NCBI GenBank assembly: GCA_944386015.1
Contig: CALWZK010000015.1
Coordinates: 1 to 42,668, forward strand
DNA: 42,668 nucleotides
From: an uncultured Faecalibacterium sp.
Lineage (GTDB): Bacteria; Bacillota; Clostridia; Oscillospirales; Ruminococcaceae
Reading direction: 5' to 3'
In this document: positions 1 through 7,157 of the stretch, in pieces
Layout: every line of letters begins with the position of its first letter
How positions within the stretch are numbered: the first letter of the stretch is position 1
Position numbers and translations under genes: made by a program
The notes under the pieces: model-generated
Database searches by the model: none
What the model was told of the DNA's origin: nothing
What the model saw: only the letters and a program-made list of their open reading frames with translations

Positions 1-60
1 GACGATGTCGCCCTGCTCCACGCGGTACTGCTTACCGCCGGTAACGATGATTGCGTACAT
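1..60 (-). CDS. rplU: 50S ribosomal protein L21, N-terminal fragment
   Basis: The first 20 codons of a gene running off the left edge read MYAIIVTGGKQYRVEQGDIV, the highly conserved start of bacterial L21, a 23S rRNA-binding protein of the large subunit. The ATG is at 60-58, preceded by AGGATG about 6 nt upstream. It lies downstream of lgt in the same direction but has its own strong promoter. Its usual partners (a ysxB-like protein and rpmA) would lie outside the window. Only the N-terminus is visible, but the match is very specific. Confidence 0.93.
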   Translation of the reverse strand, partial: MYAIIVTGGKQYRVEQGDIV

Positions 61-148
61 GTGTTTCATCCTTTTCTGTGTACTCGCTGGCCGTCAAGGC
101 AGGCCCGGACCCGGGCCATTTCAGGCGCCTACGCCAAGCGGCTGATAC
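61..148 (-). promoter_or_regulatory. rplU 5' leader, probable L21 leader RNA
   Basis: The 88-nt transcribed leader between the rplU -10 box and its ATG contains a GC-rich hairpin, GGCCCGG-GT-CCGGGCC (about 104-119), preceded by a smaller GGCGTAGGCGCC palindrome. L21 operons of Firmicutes commonly carry an autoregulatory L21 leader element, and its position here fits. The covariance match is not checked, so the assignment is inference from position and structure. Confidence 0.45.
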
Positions 149-177
149 AGTATACCAGAAAACCGCGCCGATTGCAA
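149..177 (-). promoter_or_regulatory. Sigma-A promoter for rplU
   Basis: On the minus strand a TTGCAA -35 box (177-172), exactly 17 nt of spacer and a TATACT -10 box (154-149) lie about 90 nt ahead of rplU and downstream of the lgt stop. rplU is therefore probably transcribed independently of lgt. Confidence 0.8.
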
Positions 178-223
178 GAGGAAAACGCAATTTTCCGGCG
201 ATTCTTTTTACTGTAGAACGTTG

Positions 224-1273
224 TTATTCCCCTTCGCCCTGGATGCGCTGGTCCAGCATCTGTTTCAGGTGCTCGTTGTACTCCCTGGTGCGGTCCAGGA
301 ATTCCTGCCGGGGCAGGGCGGCATAGGCCTGCTCCACCGGCAGTTCCACGGCCTGGCCTGTCTTTTTGGCGGCCTGGGCCTGGAGCTTGCGGTTGTCCGC
401 CGAGACGGCCAGGTTGACCATCAGAGCCTGGTTTTTGTACTTGCGGCTGAGGATCACCTGGGCGATCAGGCCGCCGACGATGGCCACGGCTGCCACCAGC
501 TGGGAAGCCCGCAGGCCCAGGGCGGGCACCAGCAGCAGGCTGTCGGTCCGCAGTCCCTCGATCCAGAACCGGCCCAGGCCGTACCAGATGGCGTACAGCA
601 GGGCAATATCGCCGTTGAAGCGGCGTTTTTTCATGTAGAGCCGCAGGGCCACAAAGCCCACCAGGCACCAGATGCTCTCATACAGGAAGGTGGGGTGCAC
701 CGGCATGGTGGGGTCGATGGTGACCCCGTTGGGCACCGTCACGGTGCTGCCGCTGAGGTAGGCCTCGGTGGCAGCGCTGTACATGCCCCAGGGCAGGGTG
801 GTGTTGCAGCCGAAGGCCTCCTGGTTGAAGAAGTTGCCCCAGCGGCCCAGGCACTGGCCGATCAGAAAGCCCATGGCAGTGAGGTCAAACATGGGCAGCA
901 CCGGGATTTTGCGCCACTTGCAGGCCAGGCCGCCAAAGATGATGGCGCCAATCACGCCGCCGTAGATGGCGATGCCGCCCTGGCGTATATCCAGCATCTC
1001 CCAGATGCTGTTGTAGGCAATGGGCGACATGGCCACATAATAGATCCGGGCGCAGATGATGGACATCACCACGCCCACCACCAGCACATCCACCATGGCA
1101 TCGCCGTCAATGCCGAACTCGGCGCAGTGACGGAACGCAAACACCATGGCCAGCATGATGCCCACCGCAATCACGACGCCGTACCAGTAGATGTTGATGC
1201 CTCCAATGGTGAAGGCCACCCGGTTGATCTCAAAGCTGAGACCCAGACCCGGGAAGGTTACGAGATTTGTCAT
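224..1273 (-). CDS. lgt: Prolipoprotein diacylglyceryl transferase
   Basis: Lgt transfers the diacylglyceryl group of phosphatidylglycerol to the lipobox cysteine of prolipoproteins in the cytoplasmic membrane; the solute-binding lipoprotein at 14421-15959 is one expected substrate. The 349-residue product is a multispanning membrane protein and carries the family signature GRWGNFFNQE at residues 143-152. The ATG at 1273 follows an AAGGAGG site. The protein is longer than usual: after the last membrane span (about residue 270) there is a charged, Ala/Gln/Glu-rich tail of roughly 75 residues, probably cytoplasmic. It is the last gene of the run M15-like, yfmF, yfmH, lgt, 21 nt after the yfmH stop. 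Confidence 0.96.
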   Translation of the reverse strand: MTNLVTFPGLGLSFEINRVAFTIGGINIYWYGVVIAVGIMLAMVFAFRHCAEFGIDGDAMVDVLVVGVVMSIICARIYYVAMSPIAYNSIWEMLDIRQGGIAIYGGVIGAIIFGGLACKWRKIPVLPMFDLTAMGFLIGQCLGRWGNFFNQEAFGCNTTLPWGMYSAATEAYLSGSTVTVPNGVTIDPTMPVHPTFLYESIWCLVGFVALRLYMKKRRFNGDIALLYAIWYGLGRFWIEGLRTDSLLLVPALGLRASQLVAAVAIVGGLIAQVILSRKYKNQALMVNLAVSADNRKLQAQAAKKTGQAVELPVEQAYAALPRQEFLDRTREYNEHLKQMLDQRIQGEGE

Positions 1274-1294
1274 GGTTTATACCTCCTTGGGGTG

Positions 1295-2596
1295 TCAGTC
1301 GTTGTCCGCAGAATCCCCTGCCGCCGAGCCGTCGGGCAGAATCCGCACCCGGGCCATCCGGCCGGGCTGCAGAATCTTCTGCAAAGCTACGTCGGCATCC
1401 TCGGCCGTCAGGCCGGCCAGCATCTCGATCTGCTGGGCCACCGTCTGGCCCATCAGGGCAAAGTCCGCCATCTGGCTGGCGGCGTCCTCTACATTTTCCA
1501 GGTTTTCCACCAGCTGGCCGTACTTTTCGTTTTTGCACAGGGTGAAGACCTCCCGGTCCACTCCCTGGGCCCGGACCCGCTCGATCTCGTCCAGCAGCAG
1601 CTGCTCCACCTGATCGGGGGTGTCGCTTTCGCCGGTGAACAGGATGCAGCAGCAGCCGTCCACCCGCAGCACCTCGCCCCCGAAGCCGGGGTTCACCAGG
1701 CCTTCATCGTACAGCCGGCGGTACAGCGGGGACATGCCGCCGCTGATGCAGCACAGCACCAGCTCATACAGCATTTCGGTGCGGCCGTCCCCGGGGGCCA
1801 GGGGCTCCTCTTTATAGCCGATGCCGAAGCAGGGCTTGGACACCGCCATGGGGAGGGTTTTCCAGGTCTGGACCAGGGTCATGGGCTCTTCCACCCACAG
1901 CCGCCGGGCAGCCGGGCTGGTGACCGGCTTGTCCAGCCCCGCCCGGGCGCAGGCGTCCAGCACCTGCCGGGCGGTGATGTTCCCTGCCGCCGCCAGCACC
2001 AGGTTGGAGGGGGCGTAGAAAGCTTTGCAGCAGTCGTACAGCATCTCAGGGGTGATCTTTGCGATGCTCTCGCAGGTGCCTGCAATGTCGCTGCGGATGG
2101 GGTGGGTGTGGTACAGGCACTGGCACAACTCGGTAATCAGCCGCCAGTCGGGGCTGTCCTGGTACATTTTGATTTCCTGGGCAATAATTCCCTGTTCCTT
2201 TGCCACCGTTTCCTCGGTAAAATAGGGATGGGTCACCATTTCCAGCAGCACATCCAGGCTCTCCTCCACCGCGTTGGTGGCGGTGAAGTAGTAGCAGGTG
2301 CGGTCAAAGCTGGTGAAGGCGTTGGCGTTGGCGCCGGTGCGGGCAAACTTGGCAAAGGCATCCCCTTCCTGGTCCTCAAACATCTTGTGTTCCAGGTAGT
2401 GGGCCACACCGGCGGGGAGGGTCAGTTCCTCCTCCCCCAGCCGGAAGTGGAGGTCGATGGAGCCGAACCGGGCCGCCACAATGGCGTGGGCGGCGGAGTA
2501 GCCCGGCATGGGCCGCACCAGCACCGTCAGCCCCGAGGGCAGTACATAGCGCTCATTGCCGGCACAGTCCAGAATGGCGCGAAGATGATCAGACAT
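1295..2596 (-). CDS. yfmH: M16 family zinc peptidase, YfmH/YmfH type
   Basis: The 433-residue protein has the inverted zinc motif HxxEH of pitrilysin-like M16 peptidases (HYLEH, residues 66-70) and the distal acidic ligand region in EQGIIAQEIKMY near residue 147, so it should be the catalytic half of the pair. The start ATG overlaps the end of yfmF by 8 nt, implying translational coupling and probably a heterodimer. In Bacillus subtilis the homologues YmfF/YmfH sit beside the reductase YmfI and are needed for normal 5-aminopentanol modification of elongation factor P; this functional link is known for Bacillus and is only inferred here. No YmfI lies next to the pair. Confidence 0.9.
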   Translation of the reverse strand: MSDHLRAILDCAGNERYVLPSGLTVLVRPMPGYSAAHAIVAARFGSIDLHFRLGEEELTLPAGVAHYLEHKMFEDQEGDAFAKFARTGANANAFTSFDRTCYYFTATNAVEESLDVLLEMVTHPYFTEETVAKEQGIIAQEIKMYQDSPDWRLITELCQCLYHTHPIRSDIAGTCESIAKITPEMLYDCCKAFYAPSNLVLAAAGNITARQVLDACARAGLDKPVTSPAARRLWVEEPMTLVQTWKTLPMAVSKPCFGIGYKEEPLAPGDGRTEMLYELVLCCISGGMSPLYRRLYDEGLVNPGFGGEVLRVDGCCCILFTGESDTPDQVEQLLLDEIERVRAQGVDREVFTLCKNEKYGQLVENLENVEDAASQMADFALMGQTVAQQIEMLAGLTAEDADVALQKILQPGRMARVRILPDGSAAGDSADND

Positions 2597-3869
2597 AGGC
2601 CCCCTCCTTTGTGGTCAAGAGATAGCTGACCGACAGGCTGAACCGCCGTAGCACCGAACGGACCTGGTCCACGGTGACGGCGGCCAGATCGGCCCGGGCC
2701 TGCTGGGGGGTGGTGATGGCGCCGCCCCGGATCATCTCCATGGCGTACCAGCTCTCGATGCTGCCCAGGGAGTCCTCGATGCCGGCCAGGCCGTCCATCA
2801 GGCCCCGGCGGCAGTCTTCCAGCTCCTGGCTGGTGATGGGGCCGGTGCACAGGTCGGCCAGCTCGTTCAGAATGGCATTCTCGGCCCGGGCGGCGTCCCC
2901 CGGCTCAATGCCGCTGGACACCACCATGCTGCCGGTGAAGCTCTGGAAGGAGGAGGCACAGTAGTAGCACAGGTGATCCCGCTCCCGGACGTTCAAAAAC
3001 AGCCGGCTGGTGACGCTGCCGCCATAGAGGGCCATGGCCAGCCGGAAGGCGGCCAGCTCGGCCAGATCCATCGGCTTGCCCAGGGTGAAGGCCAGGCACA
3101 GCTTGGCCTGGACCATATCAAAGGTTTCCACCTTGTGGACCGGGATCTGCCGGGGCATGGCCAGGAAGGCCATGGGGCCGACGGGCCGGCGGCGGATTTT
3201 GCCCAGTTCTTCCATAAAAGCGGCTTCCACCCGCTGGGTTTCGGCGGGGGTGCAGCCCAGAACCATCAGTTCAATGGAAGCGGTGGAGAGCATTTCCTCA
3301 TAAGCGGCGGCCAGGTCCTGGCCGGTGAGGCCGTCCACCTCTTCCAGGTAGCCCTCCTGCCGGATGCCCATGGGGCTGTCCCCATAAAACTCCCGGGCGG
3401 TCTGGCGCATGCAGTACAGCCGCTTGTCGTTCAGTTCGTCCTCCAGGGACTGGCGGAGCATCTGCTTTTCGATGGCCACCGCCTCGGCGTCAAAGGCGCC
3501 GTCGGCCATGCAGGGGTGGAAGGCCACCCCCAGCACCAGCTCGGTGTAGGCCTGGCTCAGGGATTCCCCCGCCAGGGCAAACCGGTCCTTGATGCCGGTG
3601 ACGCTGACGCACAGGTTCCGGCTGGCCCCCATGGGCCGGCCGTCCACCGCCAGGTCGGCCCCGTACAGCCGGGCCAGCTTTTTGGTCAGGCCGGTCATGT
3701 CGGGGCAGCCGGCATAGCCCCGCTCCATCACCAGCGGCAGCAGGGCGTGGGCCGTGGCGGTTTCCCGCCGGGCCGGAAAGGTAAAGTGAATGCTGATCCG
3801 GCACCGGTTCAGTTTTTGGGCCGGGTCATAGGAGAGATGCACCCCAGGTGCAAGCTGCTTACGTTCCAA
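2589..3869 (-). CDS. yfmF: M16 family protein without zinc motif, YfmF/YmfF type
   Basis: This 426-residue protein has the M16 fold but no HxxEH: the equivalent region reads ATAHALLPLVMERGYAG. It is therefore the probable non-catalytic partner of the downstream zinc peptidase. The start is TTG at 3869, supported by an AGGAGG site 10 nt upstream and by the product beginning MERKQLAPGVHL. A perfect GC hairpin (3886-3902) sits directly against the Shine-Dalgarno and could affect translation. Pairs of one active and one inactive M16 subunit are well known, as in mitochondrial processing peptidase. The role in EF-P modification is transferred from Bacillus. Confidence 0.88.
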   Translation of the reverse strand: MERKQLAPGVHLSYDPAQKLNRCRISIHFTFPARRETATAHALLPLVMERGYAGCPDMTGLTKKLARLYGADLAVDGRPMGASRNLCVSVTGIKDRFALAGESLSQAYTELVLGVAFHPCMADGAFDAEAVAIEKQMLRQSLEDELNDKRLYCMRQTAREFYGDSPMGIRQEGYLEEVDGLTGQDLAAAYEEMLSTASIELMVLGCTPAETQRVEAAFMEELGKIRRRPVGPMAFLAMPRQIPVHKVETFDMVQAKLCLAFTLGKPMDLAELAAFRLAMALYGGSVTSRLFLNVRERDHLCYYCASSFQSFTGSMVVSSGIEPGDAARAENAILNELADLCTGPITSQELEDCRRGLMDGLAGIEDSLGSIESWYAMEMIRGGAITTPQQARADLAAVTVDQVRSVLRRFSLSVSYLLTTKEGAYV

Positions 3870-3885
3870 TCTGATAGATCCTCCT

Positions 3886-3902
3886 GGCCCGGGGTCCGGG
3901 CC
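3886..3902 (-). promoter_or_regulatory. Hairpin abutting the yfmF ribosome-binding site
   Basis: GGCCCGG-ACC-CCGGGCC on the minus strand forms a perfect 7-bp GC stem immediately followed by AGGAGG. Read from the plus strand it is followed by a T-rich run and resembles a terminator, but no plus-strand gene feeds into it. It lies between the M15-like stop and the yfmF start and may act as a weak attenuator or translational modulator. Confidence 0.4.
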
Positions 3903-3929
3903 TTTTGTGTTTCGTTTTTTTGGGGCGGC

Positions 3930-4763
3930 TCAGCTGAGCTGATGGACCGCCACAAATTCCTCCAGGGACAGGCCGCTGGCCGCGATGGCCCGGGCATTCT
4001 CCACCCCTACATACCGCCAGTGCCAGGGCTGGTACACCATGCCGGTGACAGCCTGGCAGTCCTTCGGCCAGCGGAGGATGAAGCCATAGTCGGCGGCGTA
4101 GGCCTCCAGCCAGCGGAAGGCGTCGGTGTCGGCAAAGCCGGTGTCCAGGGTGGTGTAGTCGGCGGACAGGATATCCGCCGTCAGGCCGGTGCCGCTCTCG
4201 TTGCAGCCGGGCCGGGGCACGATGGCCGCTGCACGGCTGTCTGCCTCCTCCTCCGACATGCCCTCATCCAGATAGGTCTGTTTCCGGGCGTCAAAGGCCT
4301 GCTGCTGGCGGTCGGGGCTCTGGTAGCCCTCCACCAGGGTCAGCTGGATGCCCACCTCCTGCGCTGCAGCGGACATGGATTTCCAGGCCTGGGCCGCCTG
4401 CTGTTCCAGCTGCTGGCCCGAGGCCTCGTCCGCCACCGCCAGGGTGGGGGCGGTGTCATCGGCCTGGGGGAGGTTGTTGTTCACCAGCACCAGATAGGGG
4501 TCGCTGGCGTCAAAGACATAGCCTGACAGGTCATAGCTGGGGGCGATGAAGTCCTGCCCGCCCCCCATCCGTTTGCTGATCCGGGGCAGAGCCCAGAGGA
4601 TGAGGCCGGTCATCAGCCCCACCAGGACGGCGCAGGCCGACAAAAAGAGAACCCAGTTGCGGATCAGCCGGATTCTGCGGCGGCGGCGCCGGGCCAGCCA
4701 CTGTTCCCGCGTCAGGCGGGGCCGGCCGGCGGCGCTGGCCGGGGGTCGTTGTTTGTGTTCCAT
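3930..4763 (-). CDS. Membrane-anchored M15/VanY-like protein, predicted catalytically dead
   Basis: The 277-residue protein has a basic N-terminus, one transmembrane segment (about residues 35-59) and an extracytoplasmic M15B D-Ala-D-Ala carboxypeptidase domain. Family landmarks are clear (GYxS, GxxxxGLxxDI, PWHWRYVG), but the key residues differ. The GYRS arginine is Gln148. The first zinc histidine of SEHQTGLAVD is Ser190 in CNESGTGLTAD. The catalytic glutamate of EPWH is Gln245. Asp197 and His248 remain. An active zinc peptidase is therefore unlikely; a wall-binding or regulatory pseudoenzyme is possible. It is the first gene after the promoter at 4832-4860, ahead of the M16 pair and lgt. 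The codons were read directly from the DNA and are not frameshift artefacts. Confidence 0.85.
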   Translation of the reverse strand: MEHKQRPPASAAGRPRLTREQWLARRRRRRIRLIRNWVLFLSACAVLVGLMTGLILWALPRISKRMGGGQDFIAPSYDLSGYVFDASDPYLVLVNNNLPQADDTAPTLAVADEASGQQLEQQAAQAWKSMSAAAQEVGIQLTLVEGYQSPDRQQQAFDARKQTYLDEGMSEEEADSRAAAIVPRPGCNESGTGLTADILSADYTTLDTGFADTDAFRWLEAYAADYGFILRWPKDCQAVTGMVYQPWHWRYVGVENARAIAASGLSLEEFVAVHQLS

Positions 4764-4831
4764 GGTCGCTCCCTTGTTTGCAGTTGAGCGCTCCGGGCCG
4801 GAGGCCGGGGCCTCCGCAGAGCTCGCAGACT

Positions 4832-4860
4832 AGTATACCGCTTTTGCCGCCGTCTGTAAA
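4832..4860 (-). promoter_or_regulatory. Sigma-A promoter for the M15-like/yfmF/yfmH/lgt run
   Basis: The -35 box TTTACA (4860-4855), 17-nt spacer and -10 box TATACT (4837-4832) lie 69 nt upstream of the ATG at 4763 and downstream of the lysC terminator. Confidence 0.8.
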
Positions 4861-4906
4861 CGCTGAAAAAAGTTAAAGAATTGTGTCATTTTCCTCCCCT
4901 GGACAG

Positions 4907-4936
4907 AAAAAGAGCCGCCGGTTGAAACGGCGGCTC
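4907..4936 (-). terminator. Intrinsic terminator after lysC
   Basis: On the minus strand GAGCCGCCG-TTTCAAC-CGGCGGCTC forms a perfect 9-bp stem with a 7-nt loop, followed by TTTTT. It starts 16 nt after the lysC stop and closes the pheB-hom-thrB-lysC operon. Confidence 0.92.
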
Positions 4937-4952
4937 GGGCAAAAGCAAAAAC

Positions 4953-5414
4953 TCAGTGGAACAGGCTGTCGTGGATGGCGCTGACGGCGCGGTCGGCCTC
5001 TTCCTTGTCGATGATGCAGGAGATCTTGATCTCGCTGGTGGAAATCATGTGAATGTTGATGTTGCTGTTGGACAGGGCCTCGAACATGCTGGCGGCCACA
5101 CCGCTGTGGCTCTGCATGCCGGCGCCCACGATGGACACCTTGGCGCAGCTGTTGTCGCAGGTGACCTCGGAGAACTTGGCGCTCTCCTTCAGGGTGCGCA
5201 CCGCAATGGGGGCGTCGCCCTGGGAGCAGGTGAAGATGACGTCCTTCTTGCCCTCGCGGCCGGTGGACTGGAGAATGATGTCCACGTTGATCTTCTTCTG
5301 GGCCAGCAGGCCGAAGATCTTGAAGCTCATGCCGGGCTCATCGGGGACGTTCATGATCGTGACGACAGAGACATCGGTGTCTTTGGCGACACCCTTGATC
5401 AGCATACCTTCCAT
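4953..5414 (-). CDS. lysC: Probable internally initiated aspartokinase beta subunit
   Basis: Within lysC, TTAAGGAGG (AAGGAGG at 5432-5426) lies 11 nt ahead of an in-frame ATG at 5414, which would give a 153-residue product covering both ACT domains. A second ATG follows three codons later. Bacillus subtilis aspartokinase II is known to make its beta subunit from an equivalent internal start near codon 247, and the same position is seen here. The local codons (GTT AAG GAG GTT GCA AAA GAA) are unusually A/T-rich for this GC-rich gene, as expected if an accessible initiation region is under selection. Confidence 0.75.
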   Translation of the reverse strand: MEGMLIKGVAKDTDVSVVTIMNVPDEPGMSFKIFGLLAQKKINVDIILQSTGREGKKDVIFTCSQGDAPIAVRTLKESAKFSEVTCDNSCAKVSIVGAGMQSHSGVAASMFEALSNSNINIHMISTSEIKISCIIDKEEADRAVSAIHDSLFH

Positions 5415-6152
5415 TTCTTTTGCAACCTCCTTAACCACTGTGCCCGGCACCGGGTTCAGGCTGGAGAGCACCTCCAGCTCCACGTTGTATTTCTTGGCAA
5501 GCTCCACGCTGCGGTTGTTCAGCACCTGGGCACCCAGGCTGGCCAGCTCCAGCATTTCGTCAAAGGTAATCTCAGGCAGCTTGCGGGCATTGCGCACCTT
5601 GCGGGGATCGGCGGTGTAGACGCCCTCCACGTCGGTGAAGATCTGGCAGCGATCGGCGTGCAGGGCAGCCGCAATGGCCACTGCACTGGTGTCCGAGCCG
5701 CCGCGGCCCAGGGTGGTGATGTCGTCCAGCTTGTTCAGCCCCTGGAAACCGGCCACAACCACCACGCGGTTGCGCTCCAGCTCCGAGGTGATCCGCTCGG
5801 TGTCCATCCGCCGGATCCGGGCCTTGGTGTAGGCACGGTCGGTGCGGAAGCCTGCCTGCCAGCCGGTGAGGCTGGTGGCGTGGCAGCCCAGCTCGTTCAG
5901 AGCCATGGCCAGCAGCGCGATGCTGATCTGCTCGCCGGTGGCCAGCAGCATATCCATCTCGCGGGCGGAGGGGTTATGGGTAATCTCTGCCGCCTTGGCG
6001 ATCAGGTCGTCGGTGGTGTCGCCCTGGGCGGACACCACCACAACCACGTCATTGCCTGCATTGTGGGTGTTGGCCACAATGCGTGCCACGTTGAAAATAC
6101 GCTCGCGGTCGCGGACCGATGAGCCGCCGAACTTTTGTACGATCAACGCCAT
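4953..6152 (-). CDS. lysC: Aspartokinase (alpha subunit, full-length product)
   Basis: This enzyme phosphorylates aspartate in the first step of the lysine/threonine/methionine pathway. The 399-residue protein begins MALIVQKFGGSSV, the kinase signature, has the substrate-binding region TTLGRGGSDTSAVA, and ends in two ACT domains expected to bind amino-acid effectors. I place the start at the ATG at 6152, behind a GAGGAGAG site, rather than at the in-frame GTG three codons upstream. It is the last gene of pheB-hom-thrB-lysC. Inside the gene a very strong Shine-Dalgarno precedes Met247, which would give a second product (separate entry). Feedback inhibition is expected from the ACT domains, but the effector cannot be read from sequence. 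Confidence 0.96.
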   Translation of the reverse strand: MALIVQKFGGSSVRDRERIFNVARIVANTHNAGNDVVVVVSAQGDTTDDLIAKAAEITHNPSAREMDMLLATGEQISIALLAMALNELGCHATSLTGWQAGFRTDRAYTKARIRRMDTERITSELERNRVVVVAGFQGLNKLDDITTLGRGGSDTSAVAIAAALHADRCQIFTDVEGVYTADPRKVRNARKLPEITFDEMLELASLGAQVLNNRSVELAKKYNVELEVLSSLNPVPGTVVKEVAKEMEGMLIKGVAKDTDVSVVTIMNVPDEPGMSFKIFGLLAQKKINVDIILQSTGREGKKDVIFTCSQGDAPIAVRTLKESAKFSEVTCDNSCAKVSIVGAGMQSHSGVAASMFEALSNSNINIHMISTSEIKISCIIDKEEADRAVSAIHDSLFH

Positions 6153-6235
6153 ACTTGTCACTCTCCTCTTTGTCTTCCTCTATCAACAGTGGGCGTTCAT
6201 CCCCAAATGGTTTTGGTTCTTCCCTTTTCCCTCTG

Positions 6236-7141
6236 TCATTCCACTGTGGCGCCGGTGTTGTCGGCATCCAGGCGCAGCAGCGTAAATGCTTCACATCCGT
6301 CCAGGCCCTCCAGGGTTTCGAGGCCCTGCTCCAGGCTGGCATAGAACTTTTCGGCCCCGCTGCGCTCAGCCACCGCCATGACGGTGCTGCCTGCGCCCGA
6401 GACATAGACGGCCAGGGCCCCGCACTCTTTGGCCAGGGCGAAGACCTCCTTGGAGCCCGGCATCAGGGGGATGCGGTAGGGCTGGTGGAGCCGGTCCTCG
6501 GTGGCGATGGGCAGCAGGTCGTGGCGGCCGTCACAGAAAGCCGCCGGCAGCAGCGCCGCCCGGGACAGGTTGAACACCGCGTCCTTGTGGGCGATCTGGG
6601 CCGGCAGGGCCGCCCGGGCTGCCTCGGTCAGCAGCTTGTAGTCGGGCACGATGGCCGCAAAGCTGAGGCTGGGGTCCACATCCCGCTTGACCGAGTAGAC
6701 CTGGCCGTTTTCAAAGACGCTGGTGGTCAGGCCTCCCAGCAGGGCGGGGGCCACGTTGTCGGGGTGGCCCTCAATGGCAGTGGCCAACGTCAGCAGCTCC
6801 TGGGTGTTGAGCACATCCCCCAGCATCCGGTTGGCCCCCAGCAGGCCCGCGATGATGCAGGCCGAAGAGGAGCCCAGGCCCCGGGCCATGGGGATGGGGT
6901 TGGTCTGGACGATCTTCAGGGGCGGGATCTTTTTGCCCACCCGGTCGAACAGGCTCTTGGCCGAGCGGTAGATCAGGTTGGTCTCGTTGCGGGGGATGCG
7001 GGTGCCGTCCGCCGCCGAGATATCCAGCCTGTCGCTCTCCTCAAAGGTGGCGGTGTTGTACAGGGTGACAGCCAGGCCCACCGCATCAAAGCCGGCGCCC
7101 ACGTTGGCGCTGGTGGCCGGGACGGATACCTTGATTTTCAT
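6236..7141 (-). CDS. thrB: Homoserine kinase
   Basis: This GHMP-family kinase converts homoserine to O-phosphohomoserine for threonine synthesis. The 301-residue protein has the N-terminal PATSANVGAGFDAVGLA motif and the GHMP phosphate-binding loop PMARGLGSSSA (residues 84-94). The ATG at 7141 follows GGGGAGGGG. The gene sits 16 nt after hom and 83 nt before lysC in one operon. thrC is not in the window. Confidence 0.96.
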   Translation of the reverse strand: MKIKVSVPATSANVGAGFDAVGLAVTLYNTATFEESDRLDISAADGTRIPRNETNLIYRSAKSLFDRVGKKIPPLKIVQTNPIPMARGLGSSSACIIAGLLGANRMLGDVLNTQELLTLATAIEGHPDNVAPALLGGLTTSVFENGQVYSVKRDVDPSLSFAAIVPDYKLLTEAARAALPAQIAHKDAVFNLSRAALLPAAFCDGRHDLLPIATEDRLHQPYRIPLMPGSKEVFALAKECGALAVYVSGAGSTVMAVAERSGAEKFYASLEQGLETLEGLDGCEAFTLLRLDADNTGATVE

Positions 7142-7157
7142 CTGTGCCCCTCCCCTT

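Noticed and set aside
221-2629. Long plus-strand open frame opposite lgt and yfmH
   Set aside because: Its product is a His/Gly/Gln-rich composition typical of the antisense of GC-rich genes, with no ribosome site or domain; the minus-strand genes are certain.
3886-3920. Plus-strand terminator between the M15-like gene and yfmF
   Set aside because: The hairpin plus T-rich run reads well on the plus strand, but no plus-strand gene exists upstream; it is more likely relevant to the minus-strand transcript.
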